From: Rivularia sp. MS3
GTDB lineage: Bacteria; Cyanobacteriota; Cyanobacteriia; Cyanobacteriales; Nostocaceae
Assembly: GCA_019192545.1 (NCBI GenBank)
Contig: JAHCMI010000003.1
Coordinates: 1-64,000, forward strand
Direction: 5' to 3'
DNA length: 64,000 bases
Positions 35,867 through 45,453 of this stretch are shown piece after piece. The position numbers and the translations under genes were made by a program. The notes below the pieces were generated by a model. That model was not told where the DNA came from, ran no database searches, and saw nothing but the letters and a program-made list of their open reading frames with translations. Numbering within the stretch: position 1 is the first letter of the stretch; each line of letters starts with the position of its first letter.

Positions 35867-37468
35867 GTGCGCTGTCGATTTATTATTATTGCTTTATTTT
35901 CACTACTGATTACTGTATTTACTAATATCAACGTAGCAACGGCACAGTTTCCTTTTTATTCACGAATACAGCCACCTTCTTTAAATTTAAATATTAAAGA
36001 TTTAGAAAATAAAGTTGTTGCTGGCCCGGTTTATTTAGACGGAAAACCTTTATTTTCAATTGCAGCACCAAGAGCAAGTTTAAATGACCGTTTACAAAAT
36101 ATTCAGGATAATTTAGCCGATATTAGCAAGGCTTATTTACGAAATTCTGAAGAAAAGTTAGATATAGACATTCGTACTGAAAATGGTTTACCAGTAATTT
36201 ATGTCAACGAACGGTATCTTTTAACTATTACTCAAGAAGATGCAAAACTTAGGGGGTTTAGTCCTACAGCTTCAGCTTTTAATATTCAACAGGAATTGTT
36301 AGAAGGTTTAAAGGAAGCTAAATATGAGCGCACTTCTGAATATATTACCGAGCAAGGCAAGGTTGCGGCGATTGCCTTAGCAATTATGATTGTGTTGAGC
36401 GGTGGGGTTTATTACTTCTTGCATCCGGTTAAAAATTCTTCTGAAGAAACAACTTTAACCCCTGCACAAAAGGCTTATAGACCAATATCAACACTACTTG
36501 ATAAACAGCAGCAAGGACATATAAGAGAAGTCAAAAAACGATTATTCCAAATTGCTCAAGCCGGAATTTGGGGAGGCGGGGCTTTAATTATATTAAGCTT
36601 GTTTCCCTACACGCGAGCTTTACAAGTGGGAATCATCGCTTTTCTGAAAATTCCTTTACGTTTAGGAATTGTTGCGCTAGTAATTTATGTTGCTATTCGT
36701 CTCAGTTATGCCTTAACAGAGCGTTTAACTTCTGCTTTCGTAAAAAGTACTACTTTATTAACTCCAGAAACTTCTGAAAGATTGCAGCTAAGAGTATCAA
36801 CTATATCCGGTGTTGCCAAAAGCATAATTACTTTTATTTGGTTAGGAGTCGGAATTTTGCTAGCTTTGACTGCTTTAGGGATAGATATTATTCCTTTACT
36901 AGCTGGTGTGAGTTTAATTGGTGTGGCGCTTTCTCTTGCTTCCCAGAGTTTAATTAAAGATGCTATTAATGGCTTTCTAATTATTATGGAAGACCAGTAT
37001 GCTTTGGGTGATGTTATTACAGTAGGTGATGTAGGGGGATTAGTCGAAAATCTTAACTTACGTATAACTCAGGTACGCGATGCTGAAGGACGTTTAATTA
37101 CTATTCCTAACAGTGAAATAAAAATAGTCGCTAATCTCTCTAGTCGGTGGTCGCGTGCCGATTTAAACATTCCCATCGCTTATCAAGCTGATATTGACCA
37201 AGCTTTACAACTTATTAAAACTGTTGGTTTCGATATGGATCGAGATGTCTTATGGGAACATCAAATTATCGAGCCACCGGAAGTTTTGGGAATCGAGAAC
37301 TTTGGCGATCGCGGTTTAATAGTTCGCGTTTGGATTAAAACCCAGCCTCTCAAACAATGGAATGTAGCTAGAGAATACCGTCGCCGTCTCAAGATTGCTT
37401 TTGATAAAGCTGGAATTTCGATTCCCATACCTCAACAAAATGTTTGGCTTAATTCAGCGAACAATTAA
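35867..37468 (+). CDS. Small-conductance mechanosensitive channel (MscS family)
   Basis: The 533-residue protein begins with a signal peptide (IIIALFSLLITVF, cut after ATAQ), a periplasmic domain of about 135 residues, five membrane helices between about 165 and 360, the MscS pore helix GVALSLASQSLIKDAINGFL and the beta domain DQYALGDVITVGDVGGLVEN. It should open on membrane tension to release solutes. The start is GTG at 35867 with AGGAGG ten bases before. The periplasmic domain is larger than in E. coli MscS, as in other cyanobacterial versions. Confidence 0.9.
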   Translation: MRCRFIIIALFSLLITVFTNINVATAQFPFYSRIQPPSLNLNIKDLENKVVAGPVYLDGKPLFSIAAPRASLNDRLQNIQDNLADISKAYLRNSEEKLDIDIRTENGLPVIYVNERYLLTITQEDAKLRGFSPTASAFNIQQELLEGLKEAKYERTSEYITEQGKVAAIALAIMIVLSGGVYYFLHPVKNSSEETTLTPAQKAYRPISTLLDKQQQGHIREVKKRLFQIAQAGIWGGGALIILSLFPYTRALQVGIIAFLKIPLRLGIVALVIYVAIRLSYALTERLTSAFVKSTTLLTPETSERLQLRVSTISGVAKSIITFIWLGVGILLALTALGIDIIPLLAGVSLIGVALSLASQSLIKDAINGFLIIMEDQYALGDVITVGDVGGLVENLNLRITQVRDAEGRLITIPNSEIKIVANLSSRWSRADLNIPIAYQADIDQALQLIKTVGFDMDRDVLWEHQIIEPPEVLGIENFGDRGLIVRVWIKTQPLKQWNVAREYRRRLKIAFDKAGISIPIPQQNVWLNSANN

Positions 37469-37506
37469 TTGTGAGCAGTTATCAGTGTTAGTATTACCGT
37501 TCCAAT

Positions 37507-37538
37507 AAAGGAATCAATTGCTCATAATTGATTCCTTT
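37507..37538 (+). terminator. Intrinsic terminator after the MscS gene
   Basis: AAAGGAATCAATT (37507-37519) pairs perfectly with AATTGATTCCTTT (37526-37538) around a six-base loop, followed by AAAATACTTTTT. It lies 38 bases past the stop codon and could also work in reverse. Confidence 0.8.
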
Positions 37539-37640
37539 AAAATACTTTTTCATTTATCTTTCAAAAGTCAAAGCAATTCGTAATTATATGCAATCGAAGC
37601 TCGTACCAATTCAATTACGAATACAGCTTTTTAGTCTCTA

Positions 37641-37928
37641 TTAGTATCTTGTGGTTGTTTCTGTAGTACCAGTTCCGGCAACATTAGGATCGCGGTATAC
37701 TGTTTCTCTATTTTTGTTACGACCTGCTAATCCTCCTAGACCAAGCAAACCTAACAAACCTAACCATCCCCAATCAAAACCGTCATCTTCTCGAACTGTG
37801 ACTGTTCTATCTACATCGGTATCTAAAGTCTCTGTTTGAGCAGAAGCGGGAAGGGACAAAGGTAAAGCAGCTAAACTAACAGCGAATGCACTTGCACAAA
37901 CAGTTTTGGATAATTTGGTGAGTTTCAT
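37641..37928 (-). CDS. WGxxGxxG family small exported protein
   Basis: From ATG at 37928, with AGGAG seven bases before it, the 95-residue product has a signal peptide (KTVCASAFAVSLAALPLSLP, cut near ASAQ), an acidic linker, and the motif WGWLGLLGLLGLGGLAGR, typical of WGxxGxxG proteins, followed by a Thr-rich tail. The hydrophobic Gly-rich stretch may act as a C-terminal membrane anchor. Function is unknown. An upstream in-frame codon at 38021 is rejected because the Shine-Dalgarno decides the later start. Confidence 0.82.
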   Translation of the reverse strand: MKLTKLSKTVCASAFAVSLAALPLSLPASAQTETLDTDVDRTVTVREDDGFDWGWLGLLGLLGLGGLAGRNKNRETVYRDPNVAGTGTTETTTRY

Positions 37929-38339
37929 AAGAATTCTCCTGATTATGTTACGACGACAAAAAATATACTTCCGATAGAAGTCTGTAATCCAATGGATAGT
38001 GGCTACATTTAGCATTAGCACCTAAATTCGCTTCTTTATCCATTTGTTATCTGGACTACTAATAAACACAATAAGTGTTACCGTTTTATCTTTACTCTTA
38101 CCGTAGGAATAAACTCATCTCATACTTTAGCCACAAGCTTTGTTATTGCTTAATAATTCTCATAATTGCCCCAAAAGCAGCCATAAGAAGACTTTTTACT
38201 AAAATCATCTGTTTTCCCACTCGATTTTTACCTACTTCCAAAGAAATATTGTTAATTTAGTACATATGAACTAAAATGGCATTAGTGGCGATATAACAGC
38301 CTTTGAGAAAATAAATATTTAAATATCGGGTACTGTCTT
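37929..38339. other. Divergent promoter gap
   Basis: About 400 bases between two divergent small genes, with no repeat family or structured element recognised. A 61-codon frame at 38075-38260 is unlike a protein in composition. Confidence 0.35.
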
Positions 38340-38603
38340 ATGGTTAAGCATTTTATTCTGAGTATCAATCCTACAGCTAAGCACGAGTGGGATAGATGTA
38401 TTTTGCGCGATGTGCTTAGTTCCAAGCGTCCGGATATTGCCAAGCTAATAGCCGAAGAGGTTGACGCTGATGGAGGTAATTATTTGATAAGCGTGAATAT
38501 TGATATAGAAGTTTTGCAGCAAGAAAAAGCTCCGGCAGCAGAACAGTTACAGTTTTCCTTTGCAGAGTCATCTCAAAAGCCCCAGTTGCGCGAAGCAGCG
38601 TGA
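38340..38603 (+). CDS. Small hypothetical protein
   Basis: The 87-residue product is not recognised. MVKHFILSINPTAKHEWDRC, then RPDIAKLIAEEVDADGGNYL and ISVNIDIEVL suggest a compact alpha/beta fold with a disordered Gln/Ala-rich tail. It is soluble, with no signal peptide. It converges on the glycosyltransferase gene. A cyanobacteria-restricted family is likely but not proven. Confidence 0.6.
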   Translation: MVKHFILSINPTAKHEWDRCILRDVLSSKRPDIAKLIAEEVDADGGNYLISVNIDIEVLQQEKAPAAEQLQFSFAESSQKPQLREAA

Positions 38604-38645
38604 TTCAGGTTGAAGGTTAGAGTTTAAAGATTAAAGGTATAAATT

Positions 38646-39812
38646 CTAACTGTTCGCTGTTCGCTGCTCACTGTTCACTGCTAACTGTTGTAATAACAGA
38701 GCGATTTGCTGGTTGATATTGGCGACATGAAATCTTTGGCTGGCGCTGTCTTTTGCTTTTTGTGCAATAGCGTCAGTTTTTTGTTTGTCAGATAGGCAGG
38801 TTTCAATAATTTCGGTAAGTTCTTGGGGATTACCTGGAGTAGATAAAAAACCGTTTACACCGGATTCTACTAATTCAACTGCTCCACCGGATGCTGCTGC
38901 AACTACTGGTGTCCCCGATAACATGGCTTCTACGATGACTCTTCCAAAAGGCTCGGGAGAAGTTGAGGTATGTGCTACTAAATTGCAGGCTGCCATGAGC
39001 AGGGGAATATCGTTACGAAAACCTAAAAATTTAACTCGGTTTTGTAGCTGTAGCGAATCAATTTGCTGATGTAGCTGTTTGACGTAGTCTTGTTCGCCGA
39101 ATAAAGCATCCCCGACTAAAATTACCGTAACTTCTGGCGGACATTTTGCCAGTGCTTCAATTAATATGTGCTGTCCTTTCCAAGGTGCAAGACGGCTGAA
39201 GTGTCCGACGATAAATTTATCTTCGAGTTCTAATTGTTTTCTAACTTGATTAATTTCTATTCTGTTATTTATATATTTTTGTGGTTCAAAGCCGTTGTAA
39301 ACGATTTCGACTAATTCAGCTTTTCCGCCTGCTTCAATAAAGGCTTTTTTACTAGCTTGAGAATTAACAATTACTAAAGATGCCCGATTGGCTAAATTAA
39401 CGGAGATGGTACGGTTTGTCTTACTGAAATGCTCTGCTGAAAGAATATCGTGTAAGTGAAATACCAGAGGGCGACGGCTGAAAAAACTAGCAATCGCGGC
39501 TACAACTAATGCTTTTTGAGTATTTGCGTAAATTAAATCGTAATTTCGGGAAATTTTTACGACTTTAGCAATTAAAGGAGCAAGTTGAGTCATACTTGCT
39601 AATCCTTGGCTGAGAGAACTTTCTTTTTTTACTTGTATGGCTTGATTTGTTAAAACCTCCACGGGGATATCGTGTTTCTCTAACAAATCTTTGAAAGAAC
39701 CATCAGCGAATAATCCTACTAAACAATTTTTCTGATATGGTTTAGCAATATCTATTAAACATAATTCGGCACCACCAGGTTTACCGCTTTGATCTAAAAA
39801 TAAGATTTTCAT
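38646..39812 (-). CDS. Glycosyltransferase family 4 (group 1)
   Basis: The 388-residue protein has the GT-B fold marks: an N-terminal DQSGKPGGAELCLIDIA (glycine-rich acceptor loop), HFSRLAPWKGQHILIEAL, LGFRNDIPLLMAA, and EPFGRVIVEAMLSGTPVVAA with the EX7E donor-site motif. It should add a sugar from a nucleotide-sugar during cell-surface or exopolysaccharide synthesis. The last residues LAVNSEQRTANS are encoded by a tandem-repeat tract, so the native C terminus has been extended by repeat sequence. It is followed on its strand by other tandem repeats and precedes a second GT4. Confidence 0.85.
   Translation of the reverse strand: MKILFLDQSGKPGGAELCLIDIAKPYQKNCLVGLFADGSFKDLLEKHDIPVEVLTNQAIQVKKESSLSQGLASMTQLAPLIAKVVKISRNYDLIYANTQKALVVAAIASFFSRRPLVFHLHDILSAEHFSKTNRTISVNLANRASLVIVNSQASKKAFIEAGGKAELVEIVYNGFEPQKYINNRIEINQVRKQLELEDKFIVGHFSRLAPWKGQHILIEALAKCPPEVTVILVGDALFGEQDYVKQLHQQIDSLQLQNRVKFLGFRNDIPLLMAACNLVAHTSTSPEPFGRVIVEAMLSGTPVVAAASGGAVELVESGVNGFLSTPGNPQELTEIIETCLSDKQKTDAIAQKAKDSASQRFHVANINQQIALLLQQLAVNSEQRTANS
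38648..38692. repeat. Tandem repeat forming a gene's 3' end
   Basis: AACTGTTCGCTGTTCGCTGC-type heptamers overlap the last codons and stop of the glycosyltransferase gene. Confidence 0.75.
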
Positions 39813-39834
39813 AATTTAAATATTAGAGTTTGGG

Positions 39835-39945
39835 GAATCGGGAATTGGGAATTAGGGATAGGTAATTGGTAATTGATAATTTAACTCTTAATTCCTAACT
39901 CCTAAATCCAACTCTTAATTGCTAACTCCTAACTATTCTTCCCTT
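39835..39945. repeat. TTGGGAA and CCTAACT tandem repeats between glycosyltransferases
   Basis: Two repeat types (GGAATTGGGAATTAGGGA and ACTCCTAACTC styles) fill most of the gap between the two glycosyltransferase genes. Confidence 0.65.
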
Positions 39946-41142
39946 CTACTTAATCCCTTCACCCATTATTACTTTTCTAACTTCTTTTGTGATTTTATCC
40001 CAATCGAAATTATTAACCGCATATTCGCGACATTCTTCTCGTGAAGGTTTAGCTATTTCTCCTAAGAATACTTGTTCTAATTTCTCAGCAATGGCGTTGA
40101 CTTCAATGGAATCTGTGATTAAATGAGGTGAAAAATTTTCGAGAATTTCTGGCATTCCACCTACGGGGGTACAGATAACGGGAGTACCTGAAGCGAGGGA
40201 TTCGACTATTGCCAACCCAAAACCTTCAAAGGATTGGGAAGGCATAATTGATAAATCTGCTGCTTGATAAGCAACTGGTAAAAGTTCATCGGGTAGGAAA
40301 CCTAAAAACTTAACGTTGTCTTCTAGCCCTAACTCTGTAACCTGTTGCTGCAAGCTAGTTTGTAAAGGTCCTCTTCCAGCGATCGCTAAAAATATATCGG
40401 GAATTTTGGGTTTAATTTGAGCTATAGCTGTGAGTAGTTTATCAAGTCCAACTCGATGTACTAAACGTCGAGATGTAAACAAAGTTGGACGTTCTATTGA
40501 CCATCCTAATTTAATGCGTGCTTCTTGAACTGATAAATCGGGTTTAAAGCTATCGATATCTACTCCACCGGGGATAACATGAATTTTTTCCCAGGGAATT
40601 TGATACTTTTGATGCAGAACATTTCCGAATGCTCTACTTAAAACAATGAAACGATGACAGCGCTGATAAGTTCTTTTTTCAACTAAGGATTTTTTCAGTA
40701 AAGCTGTTACGTTACTGATTCCTTCTTCAAGAGATTCAGATGCCCAAGGCCCGTGAAAATTAAAGGTTATTGGGACATCTTCGGGAATTAAATCTAATAT
40801 TGGCAAGCTATACAAGGCAAAATGCAAGTTTACTGCGTCTGGCTTGCTTTTTCTTGTATTTTTAAAGCTATTTCTCACCTTCCATAATCTTTTTAATATA
40901 GGGGTATCTGGTGCAGCTAAATTCGTCATGGTGATAGGAAGATTAGCCTCATTTTCGGGTAAACCCACCCCACATAATTCTACTTGGTCTTTATTATTTG
41001 CTAACCTCAGTGTAAGTTCGTAAACATACCTTTCTAATCCTCCGGGGGTTTTAGGAAACCAGCCCGAACCCAAGCAAAGTATAGATGCAGGCTTCACTGA
41101 TGTATAGTTTGTTTCATTACATATCACTTTTGCTACTCCCAT
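39946..41142 (-). CDS. Glycosyltransferase family 4 (group 1)
   Basis: This 398-residue GT-B enzyme has the N-terminal GSGWFPKTPGGLERYVYELT acceptor loop, an IHVIPGGVDIDSFKPD stretch, LFTSRRLVHRVGLDKLLTAI, and the donor-site EGFGLAIVESLASGTPVICT with the EX7E motif and VGGMPEIL. It likely acts with the neighbouring GT4 on the same strand in surface polysaccharide or glycolipid synthesis. Donor and acceptor sugars cannot be read. Confidence 0.86.
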   Translation of the reverse strand: MGVAKVICNETNYTSVKPASILCLGSGWFPKTPGGLERYVYELTLRLANNKDQVELCGVGLPENEANLPITMTNLAAPDTPILKRLWKVRNSFKNTRKSKPDAVNLHFALYSLPILDLIPEDVPITFNFHGPWASESLEEGISNVTALLKKSLVEKRTYQRCHRFIVLSRAFGNVLHQKYQIPWEKIHVIPGGVDIDSFKPDLSVQEARIKLGWSIERPTLFTSRRLVHRVGLDKLLTAIAQIKPKIPDIFLAIAGRGPLQTSLQQQVTELGLEDNVKFLGFLPDELLPVAYQAADLSIMPSQSFEGFGLAIVESLASGTPVICTPVGGMPEILENFSPHLITDSIEVNAIAEKLEQVFLGEIAKPSREECREYAVNNFDWDKITKEVRKVIMGEGIK

Positions 41143-41618
41143 ATAACTAATAATTTATCCCTATAATCTTTGAATTTATGTTTGCTCAAATTTAGGTAAC
41201 TAACTTTTTCAATATATAGAATAGATTAGCGCTTAGGATATAATCCGTCTTATTTTAGCTTGTTAGCAAATGTCTTTACCTATTTTTTGTGGAACTAATA
41301 TTTTCCTATAATGATTCACATTTTTAATTATCACCTTTATTCACGAATAATTATTAGCAATCAATTGCTATATAGCTGTTTGTAATTAAAAATACATATT
41401 GATTTAAGTGTAAGTAAAAATACATGTATTTCTGAGTTAATTAATTATCTATCTTTATATTACATATTGGAAATTACTGATTTAAATTTAAATATCTCAT
41501 GTTACTTTGATGAATTTTATGTAAAACAAATCCAATTCTTGTAATAAATCATTATTCTTATTGATGAAAGCAAAATTGAAAAGCTGCTGCTGTATAGAAG
41601 TATAAGGTATTTGGAGTA
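41143..41618. other. AT-rich gap
   Basis: Very AT-rich sequence with no recognised gene or repeat. It contains the promoter of the glycosyltransferase gene at 41142 and possibly that of the short frame at 41619. Confidence 0.35.
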
Positions 41619-41747
41619 ATGAAATATTTGCTTCTTATTATTTTTATTCTTTTCTCATACAAGCTTTTTAATTTATATAGTAATAAGATGCTCATAGAAA
41701 TAGATAAAGATAAATTTCCAGATATTAATCAAAAAAACAGCTTATAG
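41619..41747 (+). CDS. Possible 42-residue membrane peptide
   Basis: ATG at 41619 with GGAG six bases before opens MKYLLLIIFILFSYKLFNLY, a single hydrophobic helix, followed by a charged tail (IEIDKDKFPDINQ) and a stop at 41745. It lies 141 bases before the beta-propeller gene on the same strand. The AT-rich context makes chance possible. Confidence 0.35.
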   Translation: MKYLLLIIFILFSYKLFNLYSNKMLIEIDKDKFPDINQKNSL

Positions 41748-41888
41748 AAAAACAGTATCTATAGCTACGGATACTAGGTTTTTTCTTAACTCTAATCAAT
41801 ATATTGTCCGTTATTAACATAGATTTTGTTTATAAATAGAATTATCTTTGCTGTAAAACTCATAAGTAATTAATAGTTAGGTGAATTT

Positions 41889-44126
41889 ATGATTAATAGA
41901 TTTATAGCGGTTTGTCGTAGTTTTATCCGGAAAAAGATAAACAAAGTTAGACTAGTGTATTTTCATATAAAGCGTTTATTCAGTAATGAAAGCATAAAAT
42001 ATCGTAAAACTGAGAAATTTCTATTATTGCTAAGTGCTGCTTTAGCAGTTTCAATCATAGTTGCAATTCATTTTGATGGGGAAATGACCCCTGCGGCTTC
42101 TTCGGCTCGTTATACAACTTCTTGGATTGGTAATAGTTTCGGTGGTGGTGATAAATGGGTACAAATCCAAATTAGTGGAATGTATGTAGCTCCTGATGGA
42201 ACTATCTACACGAATAGCGAATGGGATGAAGCAGGTAGAGAAGTAGGCATTTATAAAAATGGGGATGTAGTTGGAAAAGCCGAAGATTTGCATGGATGGG
42301 GAAGAAGCGGCGGAGTTGCGATTACAGCGAATGATAAATATATATATGTGGCGATGGAACAGTCGGGAATTGACCAGAAAAAAGAAGGTTATCCCCCAAA
42401 AGGAACGAATTGGTATTGCGTTAGACGCTATGACTTAGCTGGAAAAATCGCACCTTTCTCGAATGGTAAAGGATGGGATAAAAGTATGTTGATTGTCAGT
42501 ACGAAAGATGAAGTCAAGGGACTAGCATCTGTAGGTAAAGAGCTATTTGTCAGCGACAGTGTTGGCAATAAAGTGCGCGTTTATAATACAGAAACGATGC
42601 AGGAATTACGCAGTTTTGACGTTGCTAAACCTGGAAACATAGCTATTGATAGAAACGGCGATTTATGGGTTATCAAAAATAACGCGATCGCACATTATTC
42701 TAAGCAGGGTAAACAGTTACCGGGAGTAATTTCGGGTTTAGAGAATCCGAGTGCAGTTGCTGTCGATAATCGCGGTAGACTTTTAGTTGCTGAAAACGGT
42801 CGCAAACAGCAAATTCTGATTTACAACATTAAAAATCAACCTCAACAAATTGCAACTTTTGGTGAAAAAGGTGGAATTTATGCCGGGGTTCCTGGGAAAG
42901 TTAAAGATTTAAAATTTTATGGCATTTCAGGAGTAGGTAGCGATAGCTGGGGAAATATTTATATTAGTAATGATGGTTTTGAACGTTCAGGAGTAGATTT
43001 ACGCAAGTTCTCAGCATCCGGAAAATTACAGTGGAAGCTATTAGGGTTGCAATTCCTTGATAACGCTGACGTAGATCCAGCAACCAACGGTTTAAGTGTA
43101 TATACCAAAAACGAACGCTTCGCAATGGATTTCAGCAAACAAGCCGGTAAAGAAGCAACTTACGAAGGCTATACATTAAACGCTTTCAAATATCCTCAAG
43201 ATCCTCGCTTGCATACCGCTCCAGATGCACCTTTTGTACGTAACATTCAGGGTAAAAAGTTTCTGTTTCTAACTGATATGTACGGTGGAATGCTGCAAAT
43301 TTACCGTTTTAACAAACAAACCGATGGTGAAATTGCCATACCGTCAGGGATGTTTGTTGTTAGTCATCCAAATGGTAAACCAGCTTTAGGGAAAGATTAT
43401 CCTCCCTTTCAACCTAGTAAAGGTGAATGGATTTGGCGAGATAAAAACGGTAACGGCAAATTTGAGAGCGACGAATACGATAGAAGCGAAGACCATCCTT
43501 ATATTGGTGGATGGTGGGTAGATAGTAAAGGCGATATCTGGAAAAATTTACGTACTCAAGATGGTGTGGGAATTCGTCATTTTCCTCTACAGGGATTGGA
43601 TAAAAACGGCAATCCAATCTACAGCTACAGCAAAATGGAAAAAATCGCTCATCCAAAAATATTTGGTGATTTACGCAGGATTGAATACTTTCCCGAAACC
43701 GACACCATGTATTTATCGGGTTATACAGAAGAGAATCGGGCAATTAACAGCGACTACGCCAAATTAATCGGTTCCGAAATCGCTCGTTACGACAATTGGA
43801 GTAAAGGTAATCGTCAACCAAAATATCGGATAGTGCTTCCCGTAGATAGAAGCGCACCTCCAGAAGTATTGAATCCAGCAGCAATGAGTGTAGCTGGTGA
43901 TTATGTGTTTGCCGTGACGGTGAAAAAGGCGGAAGTTTACGTTTACGATGCCAAAACCGGCAGACAAGTCAAAATTTTAAAACCGGGAGCAGAAGTTTTC
44001 GGGGAAACTGGTTGGGTTGATATTCCTTATGGGGTGCGTGCTTTTCAACGCCAAAATGGCGAATACTTAGTATTCGTCGAAGAAGACGCGAAAGCTAAAG
44101 TTATGATGTACCGGTTTAACAGTTAA
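41889..44126 (+). CDS. Membrane-anchored NHL/beta-propeller protein
   Basis: The 745-residue product has a basic cytoplasmic N terminus, one membrane helix (about 44-61) and a large external part with repeated propeller-like strands: ISGMYVAPDGTIYTNSEWDE, GNIAIDRNGDLWVIKNN, NPSAVAVDNRGRLLVAENG and SDSWGNIYISNDG. These resemble NHL or SMP-30-type blades. DKNGNGKFESDEYDRS resembles a calcium-binding (EF-hand-like) loop. It lies divergent from two glycosyltransferases, so a role at the cell surface is plausible, but no enzyme activity can be named. Confidence 0.7.
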   Translation: MINRFIAVCRSFIRKKINKVRLVYFHIKRLFSNESIKYRKTEKFLLLLSAALAVSIIVAIHFDGEMTPAASSARYTTSWIGNSFGGGDKWVQIQISGMYVAPDGTIYTNSEWDEAGREVGIYKNGDVVGKAEDLHGWGRSGGVAITANDKYIYVAMEQSGIDQKKEGYPPKGTNWYCVRRYDLAGKIAPFSNGKGWDKSMLIVSTKDEVKGLASVGKELFVSDSVGNKVRVYNTETMQELRSFDVAKPGNIAIDRNGDLWVIKNNAIAHYSKQGKQLPGVISGLENPSAVAVDNRGRLLVAENGRKQQILIYNIKNQPQQIATFGEKGGIYAGVPGKVKDLKFYGISGVGSDSWGNIYISNDGFERSGVDLRKFSASGKLQWKLLGLQFLDNADVDPATNGLSVYTKNERFAMDFSKQAGKEATYEGYTLNAFKYPQDPRLHTAPDAPFVRNIQGKKFLFLTDMYGGMLQIYRFNKQTDGEIAIPSGMFVVSHPNGKPALGKDYPPFQPSKGEWIWRDKNGNGKFESDEYDRSEDHPYIGGWWVDSKGDIWKNLRTQDGVGIRHFPLQGLDKNGNPIYSYSKMEKIAHPKIFGDLRRIEYFPETDTMYLSGYTEENRAINSDYAKLIGSEIARYDNWSKGNRQPKYRIVLPVDRSAPPEVLNPAAMSVAGDYVFAVTVKKAEVYVYDAKTGRQVKILKPGAEVFGETGWVDIPYGVRAFQRQNGEYLVFVEEDAKAKVMMYRFNS

Positions 44127-44272
44127 CAGTTAACAGTGAGCAGTTAACAGTGAGCAGTTAGCAGTTACCAATTAGCTATTACCAATTACCCCACTGCCCT
44201 ATTACCAATTACCAATTACCAATTACCCCATCCATGCCCAATGCCCAATGCCCGCTGCCCAATGCCCAATAA
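44127..44272. repeat. Dense tandem repeat tract between convergent genes
   Basis: ACAGTGAGCAGTTA, ACCAATTACC and CCCAATG units fill the whole 146-base gap between the propeller gene and pyrB. No separate terminator is seen. Confidence 0.85.
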
Positions 44273-45265
44273 TTATGCTTTCCCACTACCAATTAAGTAC
44301 AGCAGAGCCATCCTCACCGCAACCCCACTCGTCACCTGATTCTGTATTAAACTGAAATCTGGGTCATCCATTAAATCCGAACTGATTTCAACACCTCGAT
44401 TTACTGGCCCTGGATGCAATACTTTCACGTTTTCTTGGCAATTTCTCAATTTATCTCTGGTGATTCCAAATAATTGATGATATTCCCGCAGGGAAGGCAA
44501 TAAATGGGCCGTCATTCGTTCCTTTTGCAGACGCAGTGTCATGACAAAATCTGCATCTTGCAAAGCTGGTTCTAATTCCCAATGTACGAATAACTTCCCC
44601 GCTCTATCTTTGCCGTAATCTGCGAATAATTTCGGTAAGAGTGTCGGTGGTGCAGCTAAATGTAGTTCTGCACCGGCAGCAGCTGTTAAACTCCAAATAT
44701 TCGACCTTGCAACCCGAGAATGTAAAATATCGCCAACAATGGCAATTTTTTTTCCTTGTAGAAGTTCTATACTCGGCTTTTCTTGGTCAAGCAGGCTACA
44801 GATAGTAAACAAATCTAACAGCCCTTGCGAAGGATGCTCGTGTTGTCCGTCACCAGCATTTAACACGCTCACTTTTACACCCAAACGGTTCATTTCTGCT
44901 GCGATCGCGTTTGGTACTCCTGCTTCTCGATGACGCACCACCATGATGTCGGTACCCATCGCCAAATAGGTTTTGGCTGTATCTAAGATTGTTTCTCCTT
45001 TCGTCATAGAAGAACTTGCTGCGGAGAAGTTGAGGGTATCTGCACTCAAACGCTTTGCAGCAAGTTCAAAACTACTCCGAGTTCGAGTAGATGGTTCAAA
45101 AAACAAATTCGCCACCACCTGTCCCTGTAAAGTAGGCACTTTTTTCATCCGCCGCGTTAGCACTTCCTGAAAACTAGCGGCAGTCTGCAAAACTGCGTTG
45201 TATTCAGTTGCGGTGAAATCAGCCAGGGAAAGTACGTGATGACGAGTCCAGGTGGTAGTAGGCAT
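44273..45265 (-). CDS. pyrB: Aspartate carbamoyltransferase catalytic chain
   Basis: The 330-residue protein has the carbamoyl-phosphate site [18 protein letters not shown], a second motif [27 protein letters not shown], and VRMALLYL at its end. It makes carbamoyl-aspartate, the committed step of pyrimidine synthesis. The short leader before it contains a CGTGCT/AGCACG hairpin (45285-45298) and an 83-base sequence repeated upstream of the neighbouring CBS gene. Length is normal; no regulatory PyrI chain is seen, as usual in cyanobacteria. Confidence 0.95.
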   Translation of the reverse strand: MPTTTWTRHHVLSLADFTATEYNAVLQTAASFQEVLTRRMKKVPTLQGQVVANLFFEPSTRTRSSFELAAKRLSADTLNFSAASSSMTKGETILDTAKTYLAMGTDIMVVRHREAGVPNAIAAEMNRLGVKVSVLNAGDGQHEHPSQGLLDLFTICSLLDQEKPSIELLQGKKIAIVGDILHSRVARSNIWSLTAAAGAELHLAAPPTLLPKLFADYGKDRAGKLFVHWELEPALQDADFVMTLRLQKERMTAHLLPSLREYHQLFGITRDKLRNCQENVKVLHPGPVNRGVEISSDLMDDPDFSLIQNQVTSGVAVRMALLYLIGSGKA

Positions 45266-45302
45266 GGATATTTATCAACTCAAACGTGCTTTAGCACGAG
45301 CG

Positions 45303-45385
45303 ATGATGTCTCTACAGTTACTTAATTAAAGTATGCAGAGGAAATCATACCACCAAGTGGAAGTTTGAAGTATTTAAAATTCTGA
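45303..45385 (-). repeat. Duplicated leader, copy A (upstream of pyrB)
   Basis: This 83-base sequence is about 94% identical to 45998-46080. Both copies have the same direction and lie directly upstream of minus-strand genes, so they look like a duplicated promoter/leader. The identical core includes CATACCACCAAGTGGAAGTT and GAAGTATTTAAAATTCTG. Confidence 0.85.
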
Positions 45386-45453
45386 GATTACCAAAGATTA
45401 AGTTACTTGAATTTTATCATCGGAAACTGATTTATCAATTAAAGCTAGCTTAT

